From the NCBI RefSeq assembly GCF_019931165.1, contig NZ_JAIOUP010000004.1, positions 1 to 64,000 on the forward strand: a stretch of DNA of 64,000 nt, in the 5' to 3' direction. Source of the stretch: Schnuerera sp. xch1. Lineage in GTDB: Bacteria > Bacillota > Clostridia > Tissierellales > Tepidimicrobiaceae. Position numbers and translations under genes: made by a program. Positions 45,573 through 55,061 of the stretch are shown here, piece after piece (position 1 is the stretch's first letter; every line of letters starts with the position of its first letter). The notes beneath the pieces were generated by a model. That model saw only the letters and a list, made by a program, of their open reading frames with translations. It made no database searches and was not told the origin of the DNA.

Positions 45573-46061
45573 TTAGGCATTATTCTTCTGTCCATCATGA
45601 AAGATTTGATCCATCACTATGACCAAAGCCAGTATGAATGGTTGATCTTGTTCATCCATTATTTCTACACAATAAGTATCAGAAAAAGTACCCCATTTTT
45701 TATTAACCCAAGCAACTGGTTTATTGTTTTTTAAGACGTCAAAATTATGTTGAAAAACATCTCCATCGATTGTGAATTTTCCATGAGAACTTTCAATACT
45801 AAATTTTGGTTTAAAAAAAGTAAATTCTTTTTTAACCATCGCAAGATGACTTCCTTCTCCATATATATTGTATTCGGGTAAAAATCTAAGTATTTTTTGC
45901 TCTATATATATTAATTCCTTTCCATTTAATTCATATATTCTTAGTTTATTTCCAACAGAAAATATCTTACCTTCTACCTGATATATAGAATTACCATTCT
46001 CATCTTCAATATTAAATTTATCCGACAATGTAAATATTCTTTCTTTTATTAAATATTTCAT
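45573..46061 (-). CDS. LURP-one-related family protein
   Basis: 162 aa all-beta protein resembling the tubby-like LURP-one/YxjI family: KYLIKERIFTLSDKFNIED start, repeated strand patterns, and a C-terminal helix LALVIVMDQIFHD. The family includes phospholipid-scramblase-like folds; bacterial roles are unknown. It lies 20 nt upstream of the sigma-54 activator on the same strand and may be co-transcribed. A functional link is not evident. Confidence 0.8.
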   Translation of the reverse strand: MKYLIKERIFTLSDKFNIEDENGNSIYQVEGKIFSVGNKLRIYELNGKELIYIEQKILRFLPEYNIYGEGSHLAMVKKEFTFFKPKFSIESSHGKFTIDGDVFQHNFDVLKNNKPVAWVNKKWGTFSDTYCVEIMDEQDQPFILALVIVMDQIFHDGQKNNA

Positions 46062-46214
46062 GATTTAATTTCTCCTCATATTTATTACTGCTTCTATTAT
46101 ATTATATCAATAATATATATATCTACAAATATATCTATATACAATACAATGAAATTCAAAGATATGATAATATAATATTGTATTAGAAACTATTTTTCAA
46201 AGGAGAAGGGATAA

Positions 46215-46640
46215 ATGAAAAAAAGGAAATCTTGGAACAAATACTTTATGGAGATAGCAGAGATAGTAGCCACTCGTTCTACATGTGATAGGGCAGAAGT
46301 TGGCTGTTTAATTGTTAATGACGATAATAGAATTGTATCCACTGGATACAATGGTTCAATTTCAGGTAATCCACATTGTAACGATGTAGGACATGTTATT
46401 AGAGATGGCCATTGTATAGCAACAATCCATGCTGAAATCAACGCTCTGGTATATTGTGCAAGAGAAGGAATCCCCGTAAAAGGATGTAGAGTCTATGTTA
46501 CCCATTTTCCATGCCTTAATTGTACAAAGGCTTTGATACAAGCTGGAATCAAAAAAATATATTATAAAAATGATTATAGAATTGATGATTATGCAGTAGA
46601 ATTATTAAATATAAACAATATAGGATTTGAAAAAATATAG
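46215..46640 (+). CDS. comEB: dCMP/cytidine deaminase family, ComEB-like
   Basis: 141 aa zinc deaminase. Zn ligands are HAEINAL (His about 77, catalytic Glu about 79) and PCLNCTKAL (two Cys about 104-107). EIAEIVATRSTCDRAEVGCLIV and TGYNGSISGNPHC match dCMP deaminases of the ComEB type. It converts dCMP to dUMP for thymidylate synthesis. It stands alone here, without comEA or comEC. AAAGGAGAAGGG precedes the ATG. Confidence 0.9.
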   Translation: MKKRKSWNKYFMEIAEIVATRSTCDRAEVGCLIVNDDNRIVSTGYNGSISGNPHCNDVGHVIRDGHCIATIHAEINALVYCAREGIPVKGCRVYVTHFPCLNCTKALIQAGIKKIYYKNDYRIDDYAVELLNINNIGFEKI

Positions 46641-46665
46641 GGGTTCCCAATTGGGAATCCCTTTA
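46632..46665. terminator. Convergent terminator between comEB and rnhA
   Basis: GGGGTTCCCAATTGGGAATCCC hairpin (shown in parts: GGGGTTCCC and GGGAATCCC) with ATATTTTTTC on the minus side and TTTAAACTT on the plus side. Confidence 0.75.
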
Positions 46666-47277
46666 AACTTCTATTCCAAGAGCCTTTTTAGCTAATAAAT
46701 CTGCTTCTTCATTATACTCAACTCCCGTATGGGCTTTGACCTTTAAGAACATTATCTTTAATTTATCCTTTACTGAATCGTAATATCTTTTATACATTTT
46801 TGTACCATATTTGTTAGTTTTCCATTCTCCAATAGCCCATTTTTCTATGCCCACATAGTCATAATACAAATATAGAGTATCTTTTTCATTTTCTAAAGCT
46901 TTCTGCATAGCAACCATAGAACCTTTAATCTCTCCTGCAACATTTCTCATGTCTACCATTTTTTCATCATTATATTTATCCGATAAAGTTTGCTTACCTT
47001 CTTTAGTAAATAAAACCGCACCATAACTATAATATCTGTTATCCTTATCAAAGCTACCATCTACATAGGCAATCATTTCATTCTCCTTTAATCTCTGTAA
47101 GTCCTTTTCTTCTATAGCTTTCTCATCATTATTAATAAAATTCAAAGCCTCTTCGTATGTTGAAAATTTCTTATATATAGCTCCTGAATATCCTTTCACC
47201 TGTAATTCACACTCTGTCCATGTATTATATATTCCTATTTCCTTACCTTCTTTAACAGCATAATAGTGTTTCGCCAT
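46663..47277 (-). CDS. rnhA: Ribonuclease H with N-terminal viroplasmin-type RNA/DNA-hybrid-binding domain
   Basis: 204 aa. Residues 1-50 form the RNase H1 hybrid-binding domain (HYYAVKEGKEIGIYNTWTECELQVKGYSGA); residues about 66-200 are the RNase H fold, with AYVDGSFD, GEIKGSMVAM and KVKAHTGVEYNEEADLLA giving the D-E-D-D active site. It removes RNA from RNA-DNA hybrids. GAGGTGA precedes the ATG. Confidence 0.92.
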   Translation of the reverse strand: MAKHYYAVKEGKEIGIYNTWTECELQVKGYSGAIYKKFSTYEEALNFINNDEKAIEEKDLQRLKENEMIAYVDGSFDKDNRYYSYGAVLFTKEGKQTLSDKYNDEKMVDMRNVAGEIKGSMVAMQKALENEKDTLYLYYDYVGIEKWAIGEWKTNKYGTKMYKRYYDSVKDKLKIMFLKVKAHTGVEYNEEADLLAKKALGIEV

Positions 47278-47369
47278 AATTCACCTCATCATTTAATATT
47301 CATATATCTATTTTAAAGTAAAGATTTCTTCACTTCAAGGTTTCTTTGATCATCTTTAATTAAAAAAGC

Positions 47370-47400
47370 TTGTTTATAACAACGAATTCGGTGATATAAT
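47370..47400 (+). promoter_or_regulatory. Promoter of the arginase operon
   Basis: Extended -10 TGATATAAT (47392-47400) with TTGTTT 19 bp upstream of TATAAT; the spacer is long, so the TG extension probably matters. Confidence 0.5.
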
Positions 47401-47468
47401 TGTAATATAATAAAACAACATAAAAACTTAGTTTTATCGACAATAAATATTGATAAGGGGGATTCTAA

Positions 47469-48392
47469 ATGGATACAAGACTAATTGGAGTACCAATTAT
47501 GTATGGATGTGATCGTCAAGGTGCTCAATATGGACCAAAAAAGTTAAGAGAAAAAGGTATTATTGATATAATTAAAAAACACCATCAAAGTGTTTACGAT
47601 TTCGGAGATATATATATCCCAGATGTTTCAGAAGAAGATAAATACGCATACCACAAAAAAATCAAATATCTAAAACCAATAGTTGACATCAATACAAACC
47701 TTGCACATTCAGTTTATAACACTTTAGTTTCAGATGATTTCCCTTTTATCTTTGGTGGAGATCACTCTTTAGCATTAGGTAGCATCGCTGGTACTAGCAA
47801 ATTTTATAACGATTTAGCTGTCATTTGGATAGATGCTCACGGAGATATTAATACTGATGAAACATCGCCATCTGGTAACTTTCATGGGATGCCTCTGAGT
47901 ACAGTATTAGGAAAAGGAGACCCCTCTCTAGTAAACATATATTTTGATGGTCAAAAGGTTAACCCTGAAAATGTATACATTATTGGTGCTAGAGACTTGG
48001 ATGAAGGTGAAATTCAAATAGCTAAGAATTTGGATTTAACTCTTTACACTATAGATGATATTAGAAAATTTTGTTTAGACACCATTATAGATGAAGTTAT
48101 AAATAGTATTAAATCCTCTGGCATTGACAATGTTCATTTAAGTTTTGATATAGATGTATTGGACAAATCTATTGTCCCTGGAACAGGAACTCCAGTTGGA
48201 AATGGTTTCAGTCTAAAAGAAGGGAAAAAAATTCTCAAAGCCTTTTTGAGTACGGGGATGATAAAATCCATGGACTTTGTAGAACTGAATCCTCAGCTTG
48301 ATGAAGACGATGTCACAGCAAACCTTTGTATTGATTTAATTGACTGTATTTTTGAAAACCTTAAGTTATCAACTCCTATTAAAGGGGTATAA
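47469..48392 (+). CDS. rocF: Arginase family enzyme (RocF-like)
   Basis: 307 aa ureohydrolase. Binuclear Mn ligands are in GGDHSLALGS (about 95), WIDAHGDINTDETSPSGNFHG (about 120-140) and SFDIDVLDKSIVPGTGTPV (about 225-243). DETSPSGNFHGMPLS matches arginases better than agmatinases. It hydrolyses arginine to ornithine and urea. A 2-hydroxyacid dehydrogenase gene follows 30 nt later; no ornithine-using gene is adjacent. GGGGG precedes the ATG. Confidence 0.9.
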   Translation: MDTRLIGVPIMYGCDRQGAQYGPKKLREKGIIDIIKKHHQSVYDFGDIYIPDVSEEDKYAYHKKIKYLKPIVDINTNLAHSVYNTLVSDDFPFIFGGDHSLALGSIAGTSKFYNDLAVIWIDAHGDINTDETSPSGNFHGMPLSTVLGKGDPSLVNIYFDGQKVNPENVYIIGARDLDEGEIQIAKNLDLTLYTIDDIRKFCLDTIIDEVINSIKSSGIDNVHLSFDIDVLDKSIVPGTGTPVGNGFSLKEGKKILKAFLSTGMIKSMDFVELNPQLDEDDVTANLCIDLIDCIFENLKLSTPIKGV

Positions 48393-48422
48393 CAAATACT
48401 AAAAGAAAAGGAGGTAATTTTT

Positions 48423-49364
48423 TTGAAGGCACTTACAACTTTTAAATTTACAGATGAGGAATATAAAACATTGCAAAATTTAGGTTACGAGATAATATTT
48501 AGAGATGAAAAGGACATCAATTTTTCTAATGCCATAAAGGACATAGATATTTTAGTCTGTTTTAATCCTTTTGATAAAATAAACATTAGTATGTTCCCCA
48601 ATCTAAAGTGGATTCAACTTTTAAGTGCTGGCATTAACCAAGTCCCAAAGGATAAAATATTAAATCAAAATATATTATTAACCAATAATAGAGGTGGCTA
48701 TAGTATACCAATAGCTGAGTGGATAGTATTAAAAACATTAGAAATGTTCAAAAACAGTAAGGAGTTTTATCAAAAACAAAAAAATAAGTTGTGGAAAGTC
48801 AATACCAATCTATTGGAATTATACGGAAAAAATATTTGTTTTATAGGAACTGGATCTATTGCTCAAGAAACCGCAAAAAGATTTGAAGGATTCGGTGTAA
48901 ATTTGCTAGGAATAAATTCTAATGGTCATGAAACTGAATACTTTCATCAATGTTTTAATATAGATAAAATTGATGAAGTTGTAAAAAGATGCGATGTCGT
49001 TGTAATTACAGTCCCATACACAGATAAAACTCATCATCTTGTAAATAAATCTCTATTAGATAATATGAAAGATGATACCTATCTGGTTAATATTGCTCGT
49101 GGGAGCATAATTAACGAAAAAGCACTTATAGAAAGTTTAAAATCGAAGAAGATAAAAAAAGCCGCTCTAGATGTATTTGAAGAAGAACCTTTGCCAGAAA
49201 GCAGCCCACTTTGGAATATGGATAATGTATACATATCACCTCATAATTCTTGGGCTTCAGAGATGGTTTATAGAAGAAGATATGAAATAACATATAAAAA
49301 CATGAAAAAATATATCAATAATGAAAAGTTAATAAATGTAATAGATTTAGATAAAGGATATTAA
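48423..49364 (+). CDS. D-isomer-specific 2-hydroxyacid dehydrogenase family
   Basis: 313 aa. NAD-binding FIGTGSIAQETAKRF (about 138-152), catalytic Arg in NIARGSIINE (about 224), Glu in FEEEPLP and His in SPHNSW (about 281) are present. It would reduce a 2-keto acid or oxidise a 2-hydroxy acid with NAD(P); the C-terminus is short. TTG start 8 nt after AAAGGAGG. Probably in one operon with arginase; the substrate is unknown. Confidence 0.85.
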   Translation: MKALTTFKFTDEEYKTLQNLGYEIIFRDEKDINFSNAIKDIDILVCFNPFDKINISMFPNLKWIQLLSAGINQVPKDKILNQNILLTNNRGGYSIPIAEWIVLKTLEMFKNSKEFYQKQKNKLWKVNTNLLELYGKNICFIGTGSIAQETAKRFEGFGVNLLGINSNGHETEYFHQCFNIDKIDEVVKRCDVVVITVPYTDKTHHLVNKSLLDNMKDDTYLVNIARGSIINEKALIESLKSKKIKKAALDVFEEEPLPESSPLWNMDNVYISPHNSWASEMVYRRRYEITYKNMKKYINNEKLINVIDLDKGY

Positions 49365-49480
49365 ATATCAAATCTCATTAAGAATCATTTATATGGACAT
49401 TGTAAATAATATAACGATAGTTGGTATTTACCTTCAAAAGAATTATCATATTAATATAAATGATAAAAGGAGTGCTATAA

Positions 49481-49981
49481 ATGAATTCAATGTTAAAAAG
49501 ATTAGTAGACCAAGGATTTATGACAGAATTACAAGGAAACTATATTGAAGAAGCAATTTCTAACAGAGAATCCTTGATAGTTTCTGGTCACAGAGGTTGG
49601 GGAACTCGTCCATTGATCGCTACATTAATGGCTGTAGCTAAGTCCAACGCTAAGAGTGTTCAAATTAAAGGTTTTGACGATTTTAAAAATAAAAATACAG
49701 ACTACTTTTTAATTCCAGGAATAAATAATATCGATTTTGAAAAATTAATCACAGAAGCTATGGCCATACCAAATGTATCAATGATAAGTATAAAAGATCC
49801 AGAACATCCTTATTCTATATTTAAAATTTTAAGACAAGTATTTAAACAAAACAAAGATACTTCAAAAGTATATCATATTCTAGAATGTGCTAAAATAGAT
49901 GACGTTCCAATCCTATCAAAGATAACCAGGGTGACATTAGATGAAAAAGGAAAACTTAACAAAAAAAATTTAGAAGGTTAG
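49481..49981 (+). CDS. Unknown protein with a degenerate P-loop
   Basis: 166 aa, soluble. SLIVSGHRGWGTRPLIATLMAVAK (residues about 31-54; given here as SGHRGWGTRP then LIATLM) looks like a secretion-ATPase Walker A strand-loop-helix in which the invariant GK(S/T) has become GTR. No convincing Walker B follows, so ATP hydrolysis is doubtful. The start MLKRLVDQGFMTELQ resembles the lead-in of PulE/VirB11-type ATPases. AAGGAG precedes the ATG; a terminator follows. Family not identified. Confidence 0.65.
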   Translation: MNSMLKRLVDQGFMTELQGNYIEEAISNRESLIVSGHRGWGTRPLIATLMAVAKSNAKSVQIKGFDDFKNKNTDYFLIPGINNIDFEKLITEAMAIPNVSMISIKDPEHPYSIFKILRQVFKQNKDTSKVYHILECAKIDDVPILSKITRVTLDEKGKLNKKNLEG

Positions 49982-49998
49982 AAATATATCAATAATAG

Positions 49999-50028
49999 TA
50001 AGGAGGCTCTCGCAGTAGTCTCCTTTTG
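49999..50028 (+). terminator. Terminator after the degenerate P-loop gene
   Basis: AAGGAGGCT, 8-nt loop, AGTCTCCTTTT; the complement may serve the opposing transporter gene. Confidence 0.65.
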
Positions 50029-50049
50029 CTCATTCCTCTTTATTTTCTC

Positions 50050-50976
50050 TTATTTTTTATCTTCTACAGGATCCATGTGAATAACTATATCAATATCCAG
50101 TTGTTCTTCCACTTTTTGTTCCACTTTATCAATTTCTGAATGGATATCTACTATATTCTCATCGTCAGAAACTTCTACATGAATTGAAGCCATCATCTTT
50201 TTTGGTCCATAATCATGAACTATCAGGTCGTGAACTCCTATTATATTCTCATTTTCAAGAATTAACTCATTGATTCTATCGATAAGTTGTGGATCTGGAG
50301 AACTTCCTAACAGTAAGTTTACAGAATCCTTAGCAATATCAAACCCTGTGTACATTATTAAAGCAGAAATAATAAGACCCAATAATCCATCAATAGGCAA
50401 ATTTACACGCTTTCCTATTAAAGTTCCTACTATTACTATAAAAGTAGCAGCAGCATCATTTAAGCTATCATAAGCTGTTGCTCTATTTATACCAGAATTT
50501 ATCCTTTTGCTTATATACTTATTATAAGAAAACATCCATAACTTTACTAAGATGGAAATCAATAAGCCTACAATTAACATCTGACTAAAAACTACGGTTT
50601 CTGGATTAATAATTTTATTAAAAGATTCCCTTAACGTCTCTAATCCAACCGCAAATATAATAAAAGCCACTACTAAGGAAGCAATATATTCATATCTTCC
50701 ATGACCATGTGGATGTTTATCATCCGGAGGTTGGTTACTTAACTTTGCTCCAAATATAATAACAACCGATGAACCTAAATCACTAAGATTGTTAAAGGCG
50801 TCAGAAATCACCGCAATACTGTTCATAAAAAGTCCAATAGCTAACTTCAATATAAATAAAAATAGATTGCAAATGATTCCTAATACTCCAGATAATATAC
50901 CATAAGATTCTCTTACATATTTATCATTTATATTCTCATGATCCTTAATAAATCTTTTTATTATAAAATTAATCAA
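50050..50976 (-). CDS. Cation diffusion facilitator family transporter
   Basis: 308 aa with about six membrane helices. The metal site is in SDAFNNLSDLG (TM2) and YDSLNDAAATF (TM5), and HPHGHGRYEY follows TM2. The C-terminal cytoplasmic domain (VHDYGPKKMMASIHVEV) is the CDF dimer domain. It exports divalent metal, probably Zn, Mn or Fe, in exchange for protons. The frame opens at 51009, but TTGGAGGG is 6-7 nt from TTG 50976. It follows mntP closely, suggesting manganese, but this is inference. Confidence 0.88.
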   Translation of the reverse strand: MINFIIKRFIKDHENINDKYVRESYGILSGVLGIICNLFLFILKLAIGLFMNSIAVISDAFNNLSDLGSSVVIIFGAKLSNQPPDDKHPHGHGRYEYIASLVVAFIIFAVGLETLRESFNKIINPETVVFSQMLIVGLLISILVKLWMFSYNKYISKRINSGINRATAYDSLNDAAATFIVIVGTLIGKRVNLPIDGLLGLIISALIMYTGFDIAKDSVNLLLGSSPDPQLIDRINELILENENIIGVHDLIVHDYGPKKMMASIHVEVSDDENIVDIHSEIDKVEQKVEEQLDIDIVIHMDPVEDKK

Positions 50977-51015
50977 TACAAACCCTCCAATGAATACGTT
51001 CAATGTCAAAATAAG

Positions 51016-51585
51016 TTATAAGTTAAAAATAGTATAACCAAGATGCTCTAATAGAATCTTAACACCCATCCCAATTAGAATAATTCCACCTATTGTTTCG
51101 GCTTTTGATTGAAACTTTACTCCAAATATATTCCCAATTTTTACTCCAATAAACGAAAATATAAAGGTAATAATTCCAATTGTTAAAATAGCAGGGATAA
51201 TATTCACTTCTAAAAATGCAAAAGTTACTCCTATAGCTAATGCATCAATACTCGTAGCAAGAGCTAATAGAGTCATGTCCTTGATATTAAACGGTTCATT
51301 AGATATATCACATGTATTATTAGATTCCTTTATCATATTGATACCTATAATCAAAAGTAAAATAAAAGCTAGCCAATGATCAATTGACACTATATAATCC
51401 TTAAACTGTGTCCCCAAAATGTAACCTATGAACGGCATCAATGCCTGAAAACTCCCAAAAAAATATCCAGTAATGACTGCATTTTTATAACTCATTTTTT
51501 TCATAGATAAGCCTTTACATATTGCAACTGCAAATGCATCCATAGAAACTCCAATTCCAATAATCACTAATTCTAAATTTCCCAT
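51016..51585 (-). CDS. mntP: MntP-family manganese efflux pump
   Basis: 189 aa, six membrane helices in two repeats. Conserved acidic motifs [13 protein letters not shown] (TM1) and [14 protein letters not shown] (TM4) match MntP/YebN. It exports Mn2+. The CDF gene lies 39 nt downstream. I looked for a yybP-ykoY manganese riboswitch in the leader and did not find its conserved core. Confidence 0.92.
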   Translation of the reverse strand: MGNLELVIIGIGVSMDAFAVAICKGLSMKKMSYKNAVITGYFFGSFQALMPFIGYILGTQFKDYIVSIDHWLAFILLLIIGINMIKESNNTCDISNEPFNIKDMTLLALATSIDALAIGVTFAFLEVNIIPAILTIGIITFIFSFIGVKIGNIFGVKFQSKAETIGGIILIGMGVKILLEHLGYTIFNL

Positions 51586-51609
51586 AAATATTCTCCTCTC
51601 TAGTTAATC

Positions 51610-51640
51610 AAAACAAAAAACTCTAAAATAGCCAGAGCTA
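51610..51640 (-). terminator. Weak leader hairpin upstream of mntP
   Basis: The minus strand has GCTCT, 8-nt loop, AGAGT followed by TTTTTTG, 30 nt before the mntP start. The short stem makes an attenuator role doubtful. The 301-bp gap 51586-51886 also holds the chemoreceptor promoter. Confidence 0.3.
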
Positions 51641-51798
51641 CCTATGACCTATAAGCCTTGTCTATGAAAGAAAGCCAAAAAGATCGTTGCATATATTCAT
51701 CACTATCACTTCATTTTATCATATGGACTTATTAAAATACATATTAATTTCACTATAAAATCATAACGAGCTGTTCATTTATTTAATTAAATTTACCC

Positions 51799-51825
51799 TA
51801 TAGTTTCACGCTAATCTGTCGATAT
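51799..51825 (+). promoter_or_regulatory. Possible sigma-D (flagellar) promoter of the chemoreceptor
   Basis: TATA, 15 bp, GTCGATAT, close to the TAAA-N15-GCCGATAA consensus, 61 bp before the ATG. Confidence 0.45.
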
Positions 51826-51886
51826 TATTATGTGATAGTACATACATCAAATAAATATTATCAATTTTAATGAAAGGAGTAATTAT

Positions 51887-53935
51887 ATGAAACTTAAAAC
51901 AAAGAAAAAAAACTTTAACAAACATTCTATTAAAGTAAGATTATTAATAGTTCCAATAATTATGGTAATTATAGGTATAGCAGCAATGGGAACAATCTCT
52001 ACTTATAATACCAAACAAAGCTTACTTAATGAAATGAGGGAAAACGGGCAATTTACATTAGATGAATTTATAAGCAGAATGGAAGATAATTCAAAATCCT
52101 TAGAGGCCGTAAATAATTCCATAGAAAATCAAATTAGGATAGCAGCTAAGTCCATCATGAAACTTGAGGGTGAATTAAATAATCAAACAGTTACTCAATT
52201 AGCAGAGGATTTAGGAATAGTCGAAATTAATATCTTTAATTCTCAAGGTGTAATAATGTACTCAAATCTTTCTCATTATGTAGGTTGGAAACCAGCTGAA
52301 AATCATCCTTTAAATGCTTTCTTTGAAAGCAATGAAACAGAATTAATAGAAGAAATTAGGAAAGATACATTATCAAATACATATAAAAAATATGGTACTA
52401 TAAAAAGTCCAGATGGATCTGCAGTACAAATAGGTCTTTTAGCCAATGACATTAACGCCTTAACAGAACAATTCAGCTATCAAAGGCTAATAGATGATTT
52501 AGCTGCAAACGATAATATTGTTTATGCTGTTTTCATAGATGAAAATTTACAAGCTACTGCTCATAGTATAAAGGAGCGTATTGGTTTAGATCTCTCTGAA
52601 GATGAAGCAGCCATCTCAGCAGTTGTTGATGATGTTTCTCATACATCTGAGTATTCTTTTGGAGAAGAAAAAATTCCAGTTTATGATATAGCATATCCTG
52701 CAATTGTAAATGGTGAAAATGTAGGAGCAGTAAATATAGGTTTTTCAATGGAAAGTGTTAATTCTGCTATAAACAAAAATGTACTTACAGTTATTATTTC
52801 AGGAATACTTGCAACTTTAGCAATAGGAGCATTTTTGTTCTTTACATCTAATTATGCTGTAAAAATCATACACAAACTAAAAGATATTATGGGCTTCATG
52901 GCAAAAGGAGACTTTAGCATCGACGTACCACAGAGTTTGAGAAGTAAAAAAGATGAATTTGGGGAAATATCTCGATCAGTAAATATTATGCGAAATTCTA
53001 TAGCTAATATTATTAAAAATGTTTCGGACAGTTCTCAAATGGTAGCTGCTCATTCTGAAGAACTAACAGCAACTACTGAGCAATCTTCAAGAGCATCTAG
53101 CGAAATATCTAAAGCCGTCGAAGATATAGCTAGCAGTGCCAGTGAACAAGCAAAAGATGTAGAACAAGGATTTGAAACCGTTACAGAACTTGGGAATGTA
53201 GTTGTTAAAAACGCAGATTATATAAAAAATCTAAACAATTCAATTGAAAAAGTTAATCAACTAAAAGATGAAGGAACTGAATTAATTGGAGAACTTGTAG
53301 AAAAGAATAATATGAGCAATAAAGCATCAAATCAAATTAAAGAAGTAATAAATAGTACTAATCAAAGTGCAGAAAAGATTGCCTCTGCTAGTGAAATGAT
53401 AAAAAGTATTGCAGAGCAAACTAATTTATTAGCTTTAAACGCAGCCATAGAGGCAGCTCGAGCAGGAGAGACTGGTAGAGGATTCGCTGTAGTGGCAGAT
53501 GAAATTAGAAATCTTGCAGAACAATCAAATCAATTTACAGAAGAAATTAGCACCATAATCAATGATCTCACAGAAAAAACATCGATGGCAGTACAAACCA
53601 TGAAAGAAGTAGGCAAAATAACAGATTCTAGAAATACAAGTGTAAATATGACTAGCAGTAAGTTCGATGGAATTTCTAAATCCATAGAAGAAATGAAGAA
53701 AGTAATAAATACAGTTAATGAATCAAGTAATGAAATGGCAGCTCAAAAAGAAAAAATAGCTAATATAATGGAAAACCTATCAGCTATATCACAAGAAAAT
53801 GCAGCTGGAAGCCAACAAGCATCAGCATCTATAGAAGAGCAAACTGCTGGAATGAGTGAAATTACAAGCGCAAGTGAAGAGCTTGCAAGTATAGCTGAAC
53901 AACTCAACAGTCAAGTAGAACAATTTAAAATATAA
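51887..53935 (+). CDS. Methyl-accepting chemotaxis protein
   Basis: 682 aa. TM1 (about 18-38), an extracytoplasmic Cache-like sensor domain (about 40-295), TM2 (about 297-320), HAMP (about 322-378) and a long signalling coiled coil with the hairpin tip [19 protein letters not shown] (about 510-528). Methylation-type E/Q pairs are present. It signals to CheA/CheW. No other chemotaxis gene is in the window, so it is an orphan receptor. Ligand unknown. Confidence 0.95.
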   Translation: MKLKTKKKNFNKHSIKVRLLIVPIIMVIIGIAAMGTISTYNTKQSLLNEMRENGQFTLDEFISRMEDNSKSLEAVNNSIENQIRIAAKSIMKLEGELNNQTVTQLAEDLGIVEINIFNSQGVIMYSNLSHYVGWKPAENHPLNAFFESNETELIEEIRKDTLSNTYKKYGTIKSPDGSAVQIGLLANDINALTEQFSYQRLIDDLAANDNIVYAVFIDENLQATAHSIKERIGLDLSEDEAAISAVVDDVSHTSEYSFGEEKIPVYDIAYPAIVNGENVGAVNIGFSMESVNSAINKNVLTVIISGILATLAIGAFLFFTSNYAVKIIHKLKDIMGFMAKGDFSIDVPQSLRSKKDEFGEISRSVNIMRNSIANIIKNVSDSSQMVAAHSEELTATTEQSSRASSEISKAVEDIASSASEQAKDVEQGFETVTELGNVVVKNADYIKNLNNSIEKVNQLKDEGTELIGELVEKNNMSNKASNQIKEVINSTNQSAEKIASASEMIKSIAEQTNLLALNAAIEAARAGETGRGFAVVADEIRNLAEQSNQFTEEISTIINDLTEKTSMAVQTMKEVGKITDSRNTSVNMTSSKFDGISKSIEEMKKVINTVNESSNEMAAQKEKIANIMENLSAISQENAAGSQQASASIEEQTAGMSEITSASEELASIAEQLNSQVEQFKI

Positions 53936-53960
53936 AAATAAATTATAATTGACAAAGACA

Positions 53961-54005
53961 AAAGTAAAACTATCTATTGTTCAATAGATAGTTTTACTTT
54001 TTATC
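53961..54005 (+). terminator. Terminator of the chemoreceptor gene
   Basis: Perfect 19-bp stem (AAAGTAAAACTATCTATTG and complement) with a two-base TT link and a T run. Confidence 0.9.
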
Positions 54006-54090
54006 TATACTAAAAGGATAAACCATAAATCATAATTTCTTTGAAACCGTTATACCTAAATGTTAAATTACTAATTTCTAATGCTTTCAT

Positions 54091-54759
54091 TTATATTGGC
54101 CAATTTTTCTTTTTATAACACCCATCCCAAAACATATATTCATATTTTGAGGACATAATAAAAATCTCTTCTAGTTTTTTGAGTTGTCGTTCTGGAAGTC
54201 CTTCAGCTAACTTGTCCATTAATTGTATACACCAATTGTTCTCATTATTATATTCTTCAGTTGCATATGTAAGTATCCATTCCCTATAAAAAGGATGCTC
54301 CAATGCTTTTTTGCTCTTAGCTAAAATCTTACCAATAAATGCATAGCTCCACATACAAGGAAGTAATACAGCTACTAATTCATCTAGTGACCCTTGCGTA
54401 GCTACTTGAAGCATATACCTAGTATACGACAAATTATTGACATTCGGTTTTGTGTCTTCTAATTCCTTTTTAGTTATTCCAACTTTCTTTGCGAATTTAA
54501 TATGTGCATCCATCTCAATATTCACTATTGCATTGGCACTTTTAGAAAAAGCTTGCATATCTTCTAAATTATCTGATTTAACCATACCTAATGCAAAGAG
54601 TTTCATATAATCTATTAGATAAACATAATCCTGTTTAACATAGAAACAAAACTTACCTTCTTCTAAAATACCTTTACTAAGTTCATCAAGAAAAGGATGT
54701 CTTAGACATGATTCCCAAATAGGTTTCCCTTTTAATAATAATCTTTGCGAAAAACTCAT
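54091..54759 (-). CDS. tenA: TenA-family aminopyrimidine aminohydrolase/thiaminase II
   Basis: 222 aa helical protein. Family features are FCFYVKQDYVYL, LPCMWSYAFIG with the active-site Cys (about 133) and the C-terminal WDGCYKKKNWP. TenA salvages thiamine pyrimidine by hydrolysing aminopyrimidine breakdown products. GAAAGGAG is 7 nt from ATG 54759; the longer TTG start is rejected. It stands alone and is preceded by a TPP riboswitch, so it is controlled by thiamine pyrophosphate. Confidence 0.93.
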   Translation of the reverse strand: MSFSQRLLLKGKPIWESCLRHPFLDELSKGILEEGKFCFYVKQDYVYLIDYMKLFALGMVKSDNLEDMQAFSKSANAIVNIEMDAHIKFAKKVGITKKELEDTKPNVNNLSYTRYMLQVATQGSLDELVAVLLPCMWSYAFIGKILAKSKKALEHPFYREWILTYATEEYNNENNWCIQLMDKLAEGLPERQLKKLEEIFIMSSKYEYMFWDGCYKKKNWPI

Positions 54760-54867
54760 AAAAAAAACTCCTTTCAAACAGTATTTGACATACCACCGAA
54801 AAAAGTTAACAATCTAATAATTGTATAAATCTATACAAAATTCTAGATTTATCTTTTAAACTATCAG

Positions 54868-54953
54868 ATAACCTCCCTTCGCTGGCATTATCCAGTGCAG
54901 GTTCAAAGGGTTCGAATAATTCATCTCAGCCATAATGGCTCCCCTAGTATATA
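54868..54953 (-). promoter_or_regulatory. TPP (thi-box) riboswitch upstream of tenA
   Basis: On the minus strand ACTAGGGGAGCC, GGCTGAGATGAA, ACCCTTTGAACCTG and TGGATAATGCCAGCGAAGGGA give all conserved TPP-aptamer segments (each under 21 nt). No strong terminator was seen between it and tenA, about 110 nt downstream, so translational control is possible. Confidence 0.95.
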
Positions 54954-55061
54954 TCTAAATTTTATACTTTAAGTAGAATAATGTCAAGAATACAATATCT
55001 TCCGGATTAACAAATATGGTTACTCTAATTATACGCCATGGAAAAACAGTAAATTCCTTAC

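Noticed and set aside
51590-51760. yybP-ykoY manganese riboswitch upstream of mntP
   Set aside because: The leader lacks the conserved paired loops of that class; only a weak hairpin with a T run is seen.
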